A stretch of 64,000 bases of DNA from Plasmopara viticola (GCA_001695595.3 MBPM02000003.1:1-64000); one strand, 5' to 3'; positions 41,915 through 53,834 are shown, numbered from the stretch's first letter. The notes: generated by a model from the sequence alone, not told the origin. Numbers and translations: made by a program.

Positions 41915-44150
41915 CTGAGCGTGTTGCCGTTGCCGTGCACTTTCTAGCTCTTGGATGTTACACTCCCCCTCAACTTGGCAGTTCACAAGTCCGCATGCGT
42001 TATGAAGCTCCACGAAGCGCGGCGTCGGACTGGCCTTCGTTAACATATCCGCCAGCTGAGACTCCGATGGTACGCACTCCACCTCGATGCTTCCCTTCTC
42101 GACGTAATCACGGACGAATTGAGCTCGAAGGCCGATGTGCTTGGCGCGTGAAGTATATCCGTGGTTGGTTGCCATACTTATCGCCGACTGGTTGTCCATG
42201 TAGATCGTCGACGCACTCGACACGTTCATACCCAAATCTGCGAGGAGGAAACGCAGCCACAGTACTTCTTGAGTGGTAAGTGCGAGAGCCATGTACTCGG
42301 CTTCAGTAGACGATAACGCGACGGTCGCCTGACGCTTGCTCTTTAGATGATCAGACCGCTTGCCATCTTCATCGTCACACCAGACGTTGAGCGTTGCGTC
42401 TCCTTATCACCGCCCCAGTTCGCGTCGCAGTATGTGGCGATACTCTTGTCCTTAGCCGTGTAGTGGATGCCGTTCGAATCAATGGCCTTGAGGTAGCAAA
42501 GCACACGTACCGCAGTATTTTAATGCATCTCACGCGGTGTATCGACGTTCTGAAAGTGGATCTACAGCACGACGCCAATGTCGAGATGCGTGGCACTGGC
42601 GACGTACTGCATAGATCCGATTAGTTCGCTGTACTTAGTTTTGTCTGTGCATACACCGTGCTTGTCGGATGGGCTTAGATCTAGACCGATCACCATTGAA
42701 CTGCGGACACCATGAGCAGATACTTGACCAAAACGCTCGAGCAACTTGGTAATAAACTGAGATTGCTTCACCACCATTTTACTACGTTCACGATCGTAGA
42801 GTACTTCCATTCCGAGAACGAAACGAGCATCGCCGAGTGATTTGACCGTGAAGTGCGACGCGAGACCATTATACACGAATCGCGCTTGCTCATCTGTCTT
42901 GCAACCAACAAGTAAATCGTCCACGTAGAGCACCACAAACACCGCGGCCGCTGGGTCATTGCCATCTCGTCGAACGGAGAGACAAGGGTCAGCTCGACAC
43001 TGTTTGCGACCGAGACTCTTAACCCTGAAGGAGTGAACGTGACGCCGATATTGGTTTTCAGACTCTGCCGCAGCCTCTATAGACTCAAGCAAGCTGCAGC
43101 TTTATGGAACCGTAACATCCGCGACGTGGGGGATCCATGAGCACCGTTTCGTCAAGCTCGCCATGCGGTCTCGATGTCAAACTGACTACCCATGAGGTGT
43201 TAAGCGCAGCACAGTGCGAGAAAGACCCGGATCGTGTTCATGCTTGCTACTGGCGATTATGGGTGGGTATAGTCTATGCCGTGAGTCTGCAGGAAACCTC
43301 GAGCAACCAGACGTGCCTTGTAGCGCTTCAACGCTCCATTATCGTCGTACTTCTTCACGAACACCCACTTGCATCCGATCACCTTGCTACCTTGAGGTCG
43401 CCGCACCATATCCCACGTGTGGATTCGCACATGCGATCGAATCTTAGCGCGAATAGCTTCCTTTCATTGTGGAGCGTCAGGGGCCGTCATTGCTTCCGCG
43501 TATGATGTAGGCAGCTCAGACACAGCCGACGCAATTTCGTACTCGTCCAGGCGTGGTCGCTTGCTTACTGGTTATGGTTCAGCGTCATTTTCAGCGCCAC
43601 TAAGTCGCAACGATATATCTCCATCAGTCAGCAGACGCGGTTGATTTTACGTGATCGACCGAGGGTGAATTGAACTCCACTGAACACCGTACGATTCTCT
43701 GATGCATCGACGCCGACACCAACACCATAAGGAATAAGTATTGGCGGTGCGCTCGGACCACATGCAGCAGCACGGACGAGGTCAAGGCTCGGGTTGAGAT
43801 GCTGGACAATGATGGCGGGGCCACCAATAGATCGACTTGTATGTCGTTGGTGCGGGACGATATCGTAATCAGGACGCTGGGCGAGCTGTGTATGTGGATT
43901 TTCGGTAGCAGTAGCAGGACTTATGGGCTGGACAACTTGCATCTGGCTGTTACTCCCCCTGTCCAGAGCATCAGAAGAAACGGGTGGGACTTGGGCAACG
44001 ATAGGGAGTACTTCTTCTACTTCGACGTCGGCGGCATCGTCGACACCCGCAGTTGCACCATGGCCGTTCTCATTCACTGGACGCGGTGGCGGAATATACA
44101 TCGCGGCATCGTGATCATCGATGCTATCCACCCAGCGAGAGCAACTTGAG
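41915..44150 (-). mobile_element. Ty1/copia pol relic (RT-RNase H)
   Basis: Read from 44150 down: an acidic/Pro-rich linker (ORF 44131-43628), then the RT start in broken frames (SKVIGCKWVFVKK, KARLVARGFLQTHGIDY, about 43400-43250). Next comes the catalytic LYVDDLLVG (about 42930) with SLGDARFVLGMEV. RNase H follows (TVALSSTEAEYMALALTTQE, about 42330-42270; MDNQSAISMA; ADMLTK). An AGGGGGAG polypurine tract (41963-41972) is followed at 41962 by TGTAACATCC, the likely start of the 3' LTR. Frameshifts occur near 42380, 42560 and 43100. Integrase and gag are not seen, so the element is 5' truncated and inactive. Confidence 0.85.
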
Positions 44151-44739
44151 TCATCACTGACGGCATGGATCGTGGCTGGTGGTCGCCCAAGTGTGTCGGA
44201 CTGCAGGTTACATTGTCAGCCGTATATCGAACACTGCACGACCGGATCAGAAGGTGATGCCTGTGGTACCTTGCTAGCCACGTTCTCCCTCACTTTGCAA
44301 AGTTCGTTTCTTATGGCTCTCCATCTCCATCTTTCGCCAAGGGTTAACGCAGATGCTTTCCACTCACAATTGTAGTGTCAATACCGACTATTCGGTCGGT
44401 TTTGGATTTGCCACTTCTGACTACTCTTCGTTCCGAGTGACCCCAAATACTACCCTTATGCTTTTTTTACATCCACACACTCCGCCCAACACTCGTAATG
44501 CACAATCTTTTTCACGACGCGATCAGCTTGGACCAGCCCTATAACTATATACATAGTTCCGGGCCCTGTCCTAATCGTGCCGTTCTCTTTGTCATCGTAA
44601 TTAGCTTCGAAGTCGCCAAAGTAAGCGGCACTTCTTGATCTGTTTCATCGGCAGTATTTTCGCTGTTTTCCTTACATTTAAAGATCTCTGCTATGACGCC
44701 TTCCTGGTAGACACCGCCCAACCCACCGACACATTTACA
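44151..44739. other. No gene recognised
   Basis: Junction between the copia relic and the condensin relic; the decayed C-terminus of the latter may extend into it. Confidence 0.4.
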
Positions 44740-46704
44740 TAGTATTGACTCTTTTCTTTTATAAGGTGACGGAAAACAGACTAAGCTCGATATGCATGTC
44801 CACAGGCAATACGAGATCAGAAGCGTTCTTTCATTCTTTCTTGAACGTCCCTTTTGAAACTTCCAAACTCGATGGGATCTATGGAGTCTTCAATCTTGAC
44901 AGATCAGGCTCCTCGCTAAAGAAATTGACCAGACTAGTTGCTTTCTTATTCACGCCAGCAGTGCTTCCCTTCCGACCACGATCGATCGACAGTACTGGAA
45001 GCTCTGTCTTTATAGCTATGGCCTCTTCATCAACTTCTAGTGCGTCTATAGCGGCCTTTCCTTAATCCGTTGCTTCATTTAACTTATGCACGGCTGAAAA
45101 CTTCCAGTGCTTAGGATCTGTCCGATTCTAAAGCATTTTCACGTCAAAATACGAGTAATCATTCTTGCCGTCCTGGACGTCGCCACTTTGGTTGTCTACC
45201 AACGTTGCAGATTGGAGCATAGCTGACTTTATTATTTGCGAGAAAACGTGTTTCTTGTACTTTTTCGATTCCTTATTAACAGCGTGAAGAATCTCGACCG
45301 TGCCATCGTCGATTTGCGCCCTATCTACATCGTCACTTGCAGCCAAGTCAACCATATATGTCATTTGACATATTTATATCGTCAGCTAAAGTCTTTATTT
45401 TTCGACAAATTTGTCGCCACCTTTATTAGAGTCATCACCATCTTCATCGGCATCCTCGATATTGTCATTGTTAAAATCTAAGTCCACTGGAACGTCGTCA
45501 TGTGCCTCTTCTCCGTCCGAATCTGCTTCTCGAGCATCTTCAGAAATGCCAGCAAGATTTACAATAAAGTCACTTTGCATAATCACCACTTGCTGTTGTC
45601 TTTTTACCAGTGTTTTTAGTAAAAATTCATTTCTAAAGCCAAGTTTGTGACGGGCTTCGTCTCCGTAAAAGTCGTCCAGCTGATCGTACATTCGATGCAA
45701 CGGGAGCACACTTTTGATTTTTGAAGATCCCGACAAATTAAAGACAAGGTGCCGAAGATCGACAAGCTGATACGGTCATTCGTAGCATTATGCCGGTTGC
45801 CTCCTTTGTCTTTTGAAGCTTGAGTTGCTTCCTCCTCAATTTCTGTACTTAGATCTTTCGTTGCCGTACCTTCTTTACAAAACCCCGTTTTTCTACTGTG
45901 TTACAGCTCCTTTTCATTGCCTTCCCACCCTTTCTCACAACAGCCTTCTTCTCGTGTCTTTCTCTGTCGTCGCTAACTTACTCTTCTCCTTACCACTCAC
46001 AGATTCCACAATAGTTTCTTCTGCTTGCTTCGCTCGCGACTTGACTGCACCTTCGTGCATCGTTTCTCGCGTCACGGCACTCACGTCCGACGGATTCAAC
46101 AAGATCTTCCAGCCACCGTAAACACTTGAATTCGCCATCAACATTCCTTCCGCACCGCCTTCACCAAAGGACCGGGACATTTTATAAAACAACGGATCCG
46201 CCTTACACTCCATATCGTACCCTTTCAAGTTGATACTGTTCACATCGTGCGGGCACGCATCTTTCGGGTCTTGGGTTTAAGACTCTCCCCCCTCCATCCT
46301 CTTGTTCAATTCCATGCTTTGTTCCAAACGTAATAATTTTTAAAATCTTGTACAAAACTCGGTAGGAATAAGTTTTGATACTTGCTTCCAATGTGCAGCT
46401 TGCTCTGAAATTGTACGTATCATCGTCCATCTCGCCGCCGGCGGCCATTCGTTTCGACGAGTCCAGAATGTCTTTCATGTGGTCGATTGGATGGATCGCC
46501 CACGAGTTCTTCAAGCTCGCGCATACAAGCAGTTTGCCGATCTCGAATACCAATTGGGAGATTTTTAGACTCTTTCGCTTCTTCAAAAACAACCGACAAG
46601 GCATTCTTCCGCTTTTGCTGTTCATCAAAGCAACTTTGTTGATACTTTTGTGCGTACTCCTTACGGTGGTTTGGCACTTTTTGATTTTCGCGTGCTAGTG
46701 CCAC
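44740..46704 (-). pseudogene. NCAPH: Condensin complex subunit 2 (NCAPH/Barren) pseudogene
   Basis: Conserved blocks of the kleisin subunit of condensin I appear in the right order but in different frames. At about 46520-46370, NSWAIHPIDHMKDIL and LEASIKTYSYRV match the N-terminal block (NAFGLHLID.., LDASTKIYAVRV in animals). At about 46225-46085, CKADPLFYKMSRSFGEGG and ILLNPSDVSA match the CEIDPMF..SFDE..PSDV block. An acidic middle follows (45730-45395). Near 44960-44880, FFSEEPDLSRLKTPS may be the later FDVYF-type block. A frameshift near 46240 separates the first two blocks, and no ORF covers more than one block cleanly. It is taken as a dead copy; an intact copy should exist elsewhere. 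Confidence 0.7.
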
Positions 46705-46739
46705 TATTTGTCGAAAACTTATTGAGTCGTGAATTGTTT

Positions 46740-47010
46740 GTATCCATCACCTTCAGATTTTTAAACTATGAATGCCAAGTCTCTCGAGTTTTGCAAGACA
46801 AGCAATGGGACCGAGCTCGTAATGTCGCTTCAGGACATTGATCGCATCCATAGAAGCAATCCAACGACTATTTTTGAGTAATCCACCGTACTTTGCATTC
46901 AGCCCAAGTCGTAGTAGCCATTTTTGCACATGCAGTCCTTGCAGCTCATCCTTGGATCGTAGTCTCTAGCAGACATGGACAACATTCTATCAATGACCAC
47001 ACTCATACAC
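46740..47010 (-). other. Unrecognised protein-like stretch
   Basis: One minus frame reads about 65 residues (KDELQGLHVQKWLLRLGLNA..., ending near 46763) with stops on both sides. It is helical and Trp/Leu-rich. It may be the 5' part of the condensin relic or an unrelated gene fragment. Confidence 0.35.
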
Positions 47011-47154
47011 GTGTCGATACAAAATAGATTCGTTTAGCTGGCGCTTTTGCGCTCGCAACAAGTTTTGCGAAGTCCGTCGACAGGCACTTTGCCGCCACTT
47101 GAGCTGATTTCGTACTGCCATTCGTACCCGCAACTCCATAAAGACATGCTTGGC

Positions 47155-47385
47155 GATAGGTTCTACTGTGTTAATGGCTGATGTTGACGCGGAGGATCTC
47201 GGCAAATTTGCGTGAAAAATCGCGTTTCTGAGCGTGGAAGAAGTAGGTTTGGGTGAGATGCATGTATGAGCGGTGCAACAACTGAGATATCCGACCGAGA
47301 ATCAACCGTTTAGCCAATTAGAGGCCACGAAAGCCAATCAATGTAATTCATCTTTGGAGGGTGGTGGCCAATTAATCAAAAGTGG
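47155..47385 (-). repeat. Inverted repeat, right copy
   Basis: Reverse-oriented partner of 41465-41730. In both copies a short frame (NTVEPIA followed by VF) is kept, which suggests that it was once coding. Confidence 0.7.
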
Positions 47386-47613
47386 TAGCTGCGTATCAAT
47401 CCCAATATAACCATTTGTTACCACAATACTATATGATGTACTTAAACGCAACTTGTCAAGATAGCAAGATCGCATTATGTCTTTAACGCAATAACATTGC
47501 GACATCACAAGCATTTCAAAAGCGTACAACTGACAATTTGGCAGCTAAATGTAAGATTGAAAAGGCAAACAGACCCTTTAGAAGCATGAATGCAAAATCA
47601 CGCGTTCCTAATT

Positions 47614-47675
47614 TGCGCGTGCTCCGATCTGTGCCCGAAAATTTGCCGCCATAAGTTGAGACACGCAGCACGCGC
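47614..47675 (-). pseudogene. tRNA-His relic
   Basis: The minus strand keeps both acceptor ends (tgcgcgtg...cgcgc) and the anticodon region (gccgccataagttgag), with about 10 nt missing. The 47690-48050 sequence beyond it belongs to the same dispersed repeat as 57.4 and 63.2 kb. Confidence 0.6.
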
Positions 47676-48073
47676 TTGACACTCAACGTCATCAAGCATC
47701 GCTTTCATTTTGACTTTCGCGTGGTGTGCTTATATATATACATTTGTTTTGAAGCTGAATATTGTGCGCAATCACAATCAGCTATCGAGCCCCTTACCTA
47801 TGCTTAAAATGTCAAAAGTCGGATGACTCTTGGTGACCAAACTATCACACCGACTAGTAACCCTGTCGATCAAAGTTACCTGTGAAACAAGTGCTCGATA
47901 TGTCCGTTATTTTTGCATTACTAACACAGATGTCAAGCAGACCATATATGCGAGTTGTTTTAAGTGCTTGAGCATTCAAAACAACTCGTACAGACCAAAT
48001 TGTAAATTAGTTATAGACAGTATTATATGCACGACCCTACAAAAATTCTAAGTTTTAATTAATTTAGGGACCG

Positions 48074-48250
48074 TTAAACTGCCGGTGCCTTTGATTTAAG
48101 CCAATGAGATTAAATTAAATCCACCAATGGGAGCAGTTTATCTCTGTTAATGAACACAGTGTTTTTTCAACGAATAAAAAGAGAAAGCAATACCCATCCG
48201 GTACCCCTTTTTCGTAAACTGCCGGTTCCCCCTGTTTTTAGCCAATATAT
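48074..48250 (+). repeat. Duplicated promoter-like segment
   Basis: The block aaactgccggt...agccaat occurs at 48074-48106 and again at 48217-48246. The second copy runs into a TATA box. Confidence 0.55.
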
Positions 48251-48254
48251 AAAG
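48246..48254 (+). promoter_or_regulatory. TATA box (with CCAAT) before the small secreted ORF
   Basis: TATATAAAG directly follows CCAAT (48242-48246) and lies 46 nt before the ATG at 48292. Confidence 0.4.
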
Positions 48255-48291
48255 GAACAGTTCCGTCAATAAGAGCAACATTTTTCTGTCA

Positions 48292-48465
48292 ATGAAAGCA
48301 GCACTGAACAAGTTATCGAAATGCGCCTTCCTTTACGTCGTCATTCTGGATGTTGCTTCTGCTGATTGTGAGTTGCGCTTGCGGAGAGGAATACCATCGT
48401 CACATGAACAATTGGGCGGTGATTGTAAGCAAGGCATCTGTAGTATGGCTCCATGCCTTGTATAA
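48292..48465 (+). CDS. Possible small secreted cysteine-rich peptide
   Basis: ORF of 57 codons ending in TAA followed at once by TAG. The N-terminus looks like a signal peptide: Met, three Lys, then a hydrophobic stretch CAFLYVVILDVASA with a plausible cut after ASA. The mature part would be about 33 residues with four cysteines (DC..., GDC, GIC, APC). This resembles the general layout of oomycete apoplastic peptides, but no family motif, RxLR or PcF-type pattern is recognised. There is an Asp inside the hydrophobic stretch. It could be a chance ORF; the TATA/CCAAT spacing is the main support. Confidence 0.35.
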   Translation: MKAALNKLSKCAFLYVVILDVASADCELRLRRGIPSSHEQLGGDCKQGICSMAPCLV

Positions 48466-49060
48466 TAGTGTGCGTCATATGCTGTAGGTCGACACGTCTC
48501 GCTTTTGGAGTAATTACAGACACATTGCAAATGCGTTATCACACTACTACTCAGTCAAGCGTCTTGGGATCCCAGACAGCCAGGCAAGACAATGTAAAAA
48601 GACAATTTGTCATACCTTGCTTATTGACAATGCGACGCTACTGTTGTAGATCATCTTGATGCTGGTGAACCAAATGCCGTGCAATCCTCGCAATTGCTTT
48701 CCTGGGCAAGTGTTTGACAGTCGAAGCCAAAATAAAATCTGTATGTGTTTATCCTGCATCACGTTAGCTTTGTATGCACCTGCTAATTCGATTTGGTGTC
48801 CAACGCAGCTATAGAAAAAACGCCGAGGTCGATTATCGCGGCTTCGAGGTCTCACTGGCCAACTTCATTACAGTCCTTACGGGTGCGTCAAGTAGATATT
48901 TAGTGTAACCTATTCTAATCGAACGATCGGGACGGAATGAACCAGATATAATCAGCAAACACAAAGCTCATAACCTTGGGCGCGCGCGTGCATGAGAACC
49001 GCCGACTTTGCCTCTTCCAGAGTGCTGTACGAGAGCTCCTTAGGGGGTTGCATAGTGTTT
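48466..49060. other. No gene recognised
   Basis: Only short overlapping ORFs on both strands, none with motifs. Confidence 0.4.
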
Positions 49061-49063
49061 ATT

Positions 49064-49134
49064 GCGAGAAGAAGAGTGCGAGAAGAGTGATTTTGAGAAG
49101 AGTGATGTTGAAAAGAGTAATATTGAGAAGAGGT
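49064..49134 (+). repeat. Short imperfect tandem repeat
   Basis: About five copies of a 14-16 bp purine-rich word (gagaagagtgatgtt and variants), directly upstream of the LINE fragment. Confidence 0.6.
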
Positions 49135-49159
49135 GAGTAGGATTTATCTCTCAAAAACA

Positions 49160-49660
49160 AGGCAGTTGACGTTTCCATCGCCGCCAGCTTCACTACGCTC
49201 TTGGCTATCGCAACCCCCGACACATTTCGAATGCAAGACTCTACGACCTCTGTGATGAGCGGCCGCTGAGACTACAACTGACACAAGCTCGCTGGCGCCT
49301 GCTTGGCCATGTACTTCGTCGCAATCCCGACATTCCAGCTAACCTCCAGATGCGTGCCTACTTCTTCTCCACCGCAGCAAAATGGCGCGGACATCCCCGC
49401 ACCACGCTCCCCTCACACTCGACCATGACCTTGTTTTCTGTGGCTCCGGCTTTCGACTCCGGACAGCACAAGACCTCGAAGTGCTTCGTACCCTTGCACA
49501 AGACCGAAAGAAATGGAAGACCCTCACGACCTCGATGCTGGATGCACTGCCCGCCGAACGAGACCCGACGTATGCGGACACCACTCTATGCCGTGGACTA
49601 GCCAGACTGAGCCTAGCACGTGCATAACTTGGCAACGCGATAACATAATACATTACCTGA
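49160..49660 (+). mobile_element. LINE 3' end fragment (RT C-terminus)
   Basis: Frames give QARWRLLGHVLRRNPDIPAN, the standard region after the RT domain, then RGHPRTTLP, LRTLAQDRKKW and LPAERDPTYADTTL, with a stop near 49627. It shares its end with the relic at 32.1 kb. The insertion is 5' truncated, ends about 70-80 bp before the RING gene start codon, and lies in the same orientation. Confidence 0.8.
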
Positions 49661-49731
49661 CTTATCTGCTTTGTAATTGGTTAGTAACCAAGAAAAACTT
49701 TATATTACTATCTGTACTGACCATAGTCATC

Positions 49732-50964
49732 ATGGGGCACACGGCCAGCATCGACAGACAGCGACGCAGCTTTACAGTCACGCAATATGATGAATCCACT
49801 GGCGCAATTGCAGAACAGTATGGTAGCTACACGCCAGCACAGATGCAGGCACTATATCTCAGCCGTGGACGTCCGGACATGGCTTTTATGTCTAATCAGG
49901 AACGCATGCCTGTCGAAGTTCCGGAGCGGCAACAAACATGTTTGGTAACGAATCATGTTAATCTTAAGAAGGATACTCTTAAGCTGAAGCAATCACCGGT
50001 AAACTCGCACAAGTACAGACTAGAATTTCAATTTGATGCCACCAAACCGTGTCATGTCAGTGTCTATTTATTGGCAACAGAGACAATTGATGCAAAAAGT
50101 GGCTGCTCGAGCTTCGCACAAATTTATTTAGATAACTTATCGTTGCCAACGCAGCAATTCCCGGCTGGATCAGGGCAATTATTTAAGCTAAAAGTGGACG
50201 AGAAGGATGAAAAAGCAAAAGAGAATGACGAAAAGCATGAGCAACCATTGTCATTTTTAGACCTCTCTACTTATGGTCCAGATGAATTGATTTACAAGGC
50301 CGATTCGATGCGATATCCATTAATAATTGTGCTTGAAGTATTATCAGACAGTAGGTGGCTTACTCCATCAGAGCGGCTTTGCTAATGTTCTTGGGCTTAT
50401 ATGGTGTGTTGTTGCTAGAGATGCGCCCACAATCCCAGACGACCTTTTGCACATTTATGAAGAACAAAGAAGACTCGTGGGATCTTAAGATGCTGAAGCA
50501 GAAAGTTTTGGTTCGGATACAGATCTCACTTTTGCACCACAAGTACTTATACACTTATCTTTTCTTATCGTTAGGTGGACGGAGTAACGTATGAATTGCA
50601 GGAAATTTATGGCATTGATGGATTAGTGACCGCAGCTCCGAAGCCGGAGTGTGTTAAAGCTGGACAAGCAGAAGTTAGTCAGGCCGACAAAGATGAGGTT
50701 GATATCTCCAAGGGCGCTGAGTGCGTTATTTGCTTCGGACAACCGCGCAATACTACAATTTTACCTTGTCGGCACATGTGCCTTTGTATCGAGTGCGCTG
50801 AAGCCTTGTGCAAGAGCTCCAGCACGTGCCCGATTTGCCGGACGCGTGTTGAATCATTGCTTTTAATTCGAGTTGACGTTAAAAGAAATACAACGACGGG
50901 AATTGAAGACGACGAGGCAATAGAAGTAGATGCCGGTGAATTCAGCAACAAGCGAATTCATTGA
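49732..50964 (+). CDS. RING-type E3 ubiquitin ligase, MGRN1/LOG2 (LUL) family
   Basis: Exons 49732-50350, 50419-50510 and 50575-50964 give 366 aa. Introns are 68 nt (GTAGGT..CTAG with a CTAAT branch site) and 64 nt (GTTCGG..TTAG). The splice choices restore LKQKVL-VDGVTYELQEIYG, the family signature. The N-terminus MGHTAS fits N-myristoylation, as in plant LUL ligases. Residues about 85-200 hold the conserved domain before the RING (YRLEFQFDATKPCHVSVYLL). The C3HC4 RING is CVIC-x11-C-RHMC-..-CPIC near residues 275-320. Family members transfer ubiquitin to membrane proteins. The open frame continues upstream into LINE sequence, so the ATG was chosen by the myristoylation site and family start. 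It converges with the kinase gene. Confidence 0.92.
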
Positions 50965-51719
50965 TATCCAGGCATTCATTCACCTCTCGTTGATACATCG
51001 AAGCGAAAAGATCCAATTAAGCGTCATTATGATACCCCAACAATATATAGTCGTAATTGTGGCACTGGACAAAACAGCGCATAACCGTGATCACTATTTT
51101 TTTACCTTTTTCTTTTTAACAACCTTCATCATGGCGTAAGAACAGGATGCGAAATAAAGAGACTTCAATCTAAAGTTATGCACCTCCTAGATTAATTTCA
51201 CTTTTTTTTGAGATGCAACAAGTAAGATACTCTCAAGTTGATAAATAAAGAAGTAGCATAACAAAAAAATTATCAAATTACTGGCTCCTCCTTTAAAGAA
51301 CAAAAGTTACCCCTCGGCTTTCCAGACCTTCCCATACTGAACGAATTCTCAATTTGTGCACACTGTCTTTGCTAACCCACATATGGTCGCACAGCTGGGT
51401 TACACGCCCTTCCTTTTTCTTGCCTTTTGATTGATTATCGTGTACATATATTGATGGCGCGACGGTGCATGCTTGGTGGTCAGGATTCGATAACCGCTTG
51501 TTCAATAAGTTTGTGCCTACCATTATCGATAAGTTACAAAATGCCACATGCAGACCATACACTACTATCACACCGCATACCTTCCGCTGCCTCGTGCCTT
51601 CGGACTCCTAGGCTAGTGGTCGCCAATACAAGCTAGTTGTTCTTTCTCCACATTCCCTTCATCTGGATCGATTTTCAAGAATTCAATCCAGTCAATAATA
51701 ACCAGTGGTGGTGCTAAAT

Positions 51720-53403
51720 CTAAAGAGAAAAGCGTACCAAGTTGGCAGGATAACCCCGCAGCGATCGTGGCTGCTGAATTTCTTCTGCCGCAACTTTAGC
51801 ATCCAAATCGCCTGAGGACTGAGACTGGAAATCATTAAGAGCCGGTGGACGACCACCACGATCAGAAGGGCTGCCACCATTGTTGTTTCCACGTCCTTTT
51901 GGACTTTGCGATCCTCCCTGACCGACATTATTGTCTGCACTGGAAATCGAGTCATCCGAGGTTGTAGGAGATCCAACTTTACCCGCATTGTACGAAAGTT
52001 TCCTCGTCATCATCTCCACAATTTGCTCTCGCTTCTTCAACTCACCCTCACGACGCATATAATCCACCTCAAGCTCTGCAATGTATAATACCATAAGATC
52101 CTATAGCACTAATAAACACAAATACTTTCTTACCTTTCAACTTCTTCTCGCGAGCTATTAAAGCAGCCTCCTGCCGACGCAAATCTTCCTCAATCCCCAG
52201 CAATTCCTTCATCTTTTGGTTGTACGAGGTCTGTAAATTCTGGTCACCGCCGGGTTGCGAGGCATTTGCCGCAGTGTACGCACGTAATCGCTGTTGCAAT
52301 TGCGGGACACGCTCCAAGTCTTCAATTCGCGGTCGCCGAGAACGCTGTCGATGGAGCATCCATCGAATGACCTGAAAGAGACCCTCCGAGTACTGAGACG
52401 GAATACGGTTAAACTTGCCTGCATTAATCTTCTTAGCCAATGCGAGCTGATTCGTTGCGTCAAAAGGAGGGCCTAACGTAGCCATCTCGTACAGCAAGCA
52501 GCCAAGAGCCCATATGTCTGAGCGGTCGTCGTAAGTCATTTCATTCACCATCTCCGGACTCATGTAATACGGAGTACCGACGTTCGTCTGAGCAAACCGT
52601 GATTCGCTGCTGAGCTCCTTAGCTAGACCAAAGTCACCGAGTTTGGCATTGTTCTACAAATAGGTGAGAGCGAATGTATCAATAAACAGCGCACTGAAAA
52701 CGAGAAGCAGAACAGGTGCTACTCGTACATTGGAGTCTAAAAAAATATTGCCAGGCTTGATGTCACGGTGGAGAATGGGGCGAATGACGTTACCTTCACG
52801 GTGACGATGACATTCCTTGAGTGCAAGAAAGATGTGCGTGAAAATGTGCCAAATAAAGCCCTCTTCGATGTAAGACCTGTCGACATCAAAAGTTTTGTAG
52901 TCAAACAAAAAGCAGTCAAAAGGTCAGAGCTTCAGTGCGCGAATAGTTTTACGAGCATAATCGTACCCCTCCCGCTTCTTCCTCTTAATGAATTGGCCAA
53001 GGTCACCGCCTTCGCAGAACTCCATGACGATATAAATTCTAGTGGCCTGTTTGTCAATAACACGGTCCAGGTAGCGGACAATATGCGGGTGTCTCAATTC
53101 TCTGAGAATATTGACCTACAACACGATGCAAAGTGAGGCTCCCGACTCCACTTTTCGCCCTTAGAACGCAACCTCACCTCGCTGACAATAAGTTGCTTTT
53201 CTTTTTCACTCATGGCGCCATAGTTAACTTCCTTCCACACCAGCATCTGCACATGTAGCACACACTCGTTTGTACATAGACCTGCATATAAATTTCCCCA
53301 ATTTCTTCCTAATTCTCACCTTGCGGTCACTTTTGCGCACAATCTGCGTGACGACGCCAAACGAGCCTTTGCCGATGATGCGGACTTGCTCGTATGCGTC
53401 CAT
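51720..53403 (-). CDS. NEK2-like serine/threonine kinase
   Basis: Six exons, read downward: 53403-53320, 53246-53178, 53115-52967, 52876-52729, 52653-52134 and 52075-51720, giving 441 aa. Introns are 73, 62, 90, 75 and 58 nt, all GT..AG, and the joins keep frame and family alignment. Kinase motifs: GKGSFGVV loop, Lys in VWKEVNYG, HPHIVRYLDRVID, HRDIKPGNIFLD, DFGLAKE, TNVGTPYYMSPE and DIWALGCLLYE. After the kinase domain (about 1-270) comes a coiled coil (EEDLRRQEAALIAREKKLK and on), as in NEK2, then a Gly/Ser-rich tail. NEK2 kinases act in centrosome or basal-body separation and mitosis; that role here is inferred. The start ATG gives MDAYEQVRIIGKG, the usual distance to the glycine loop. Confidence 0.93.
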
Positions 53404-53834
53404 GGTGAGATGTGACTAGCGGCTGTATGACAAAGGGGGGAGTACACTCGCAGTCGCTTGTAGCCGAAGGAAAGTGAGGGACTGTTTGACTGGTAACGCG
53501 GGAGTCGAGACCGAGGACGGGCCTTCTCTTCTCTCCGCTGTTCTTTGTTTGTGGCGGGGCGTTCGTGTCGCCTTGTGTAAGAGAGTCAGTGGGGGGAGGG
53601 AGAGTCGTAAAGACGATTGGGTAACGGTTAGGACTTCGGTTAATGTAAAGCCTCCACTTAACCTAAACCGCTAAGCTCAATTCATATGGATACAGAAAGT
53701 CCGACTAGTGTCTTAAGGGACGAACACAGTTTCATGTTCTGGGCACAAACATATGAGTCGATTCAAAGCTGACACACAGTTATTGAAATTGAAGGAGATG
53801 GCTACAATTTTCAATCTGTCGAGACATTGCAACT
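53404..53834. promoter_or_regulatory. Intergenic region between kinase start and transporter end
   Basis: About 430 bp holding the kinase promoter and the 3' flank of the transporter gene. No oomycete initiator or TATA match was clear. Confidence 0.35.

Noticed and set aside
46740..47010. RxLR-type effector fragment
   Set aside because: No signal peptide or RxLR motif upstream; a Trp/Leu-rich helix alone is not enough.
49513..50385. 290-codon ORF starting in the LINE fragment
   Set aside because: The first ~73 codons are LINE and flanking sequence. The conserved protein starts at 49732 (MGHTAS) and continues by splicing, not into the ORF's own end.
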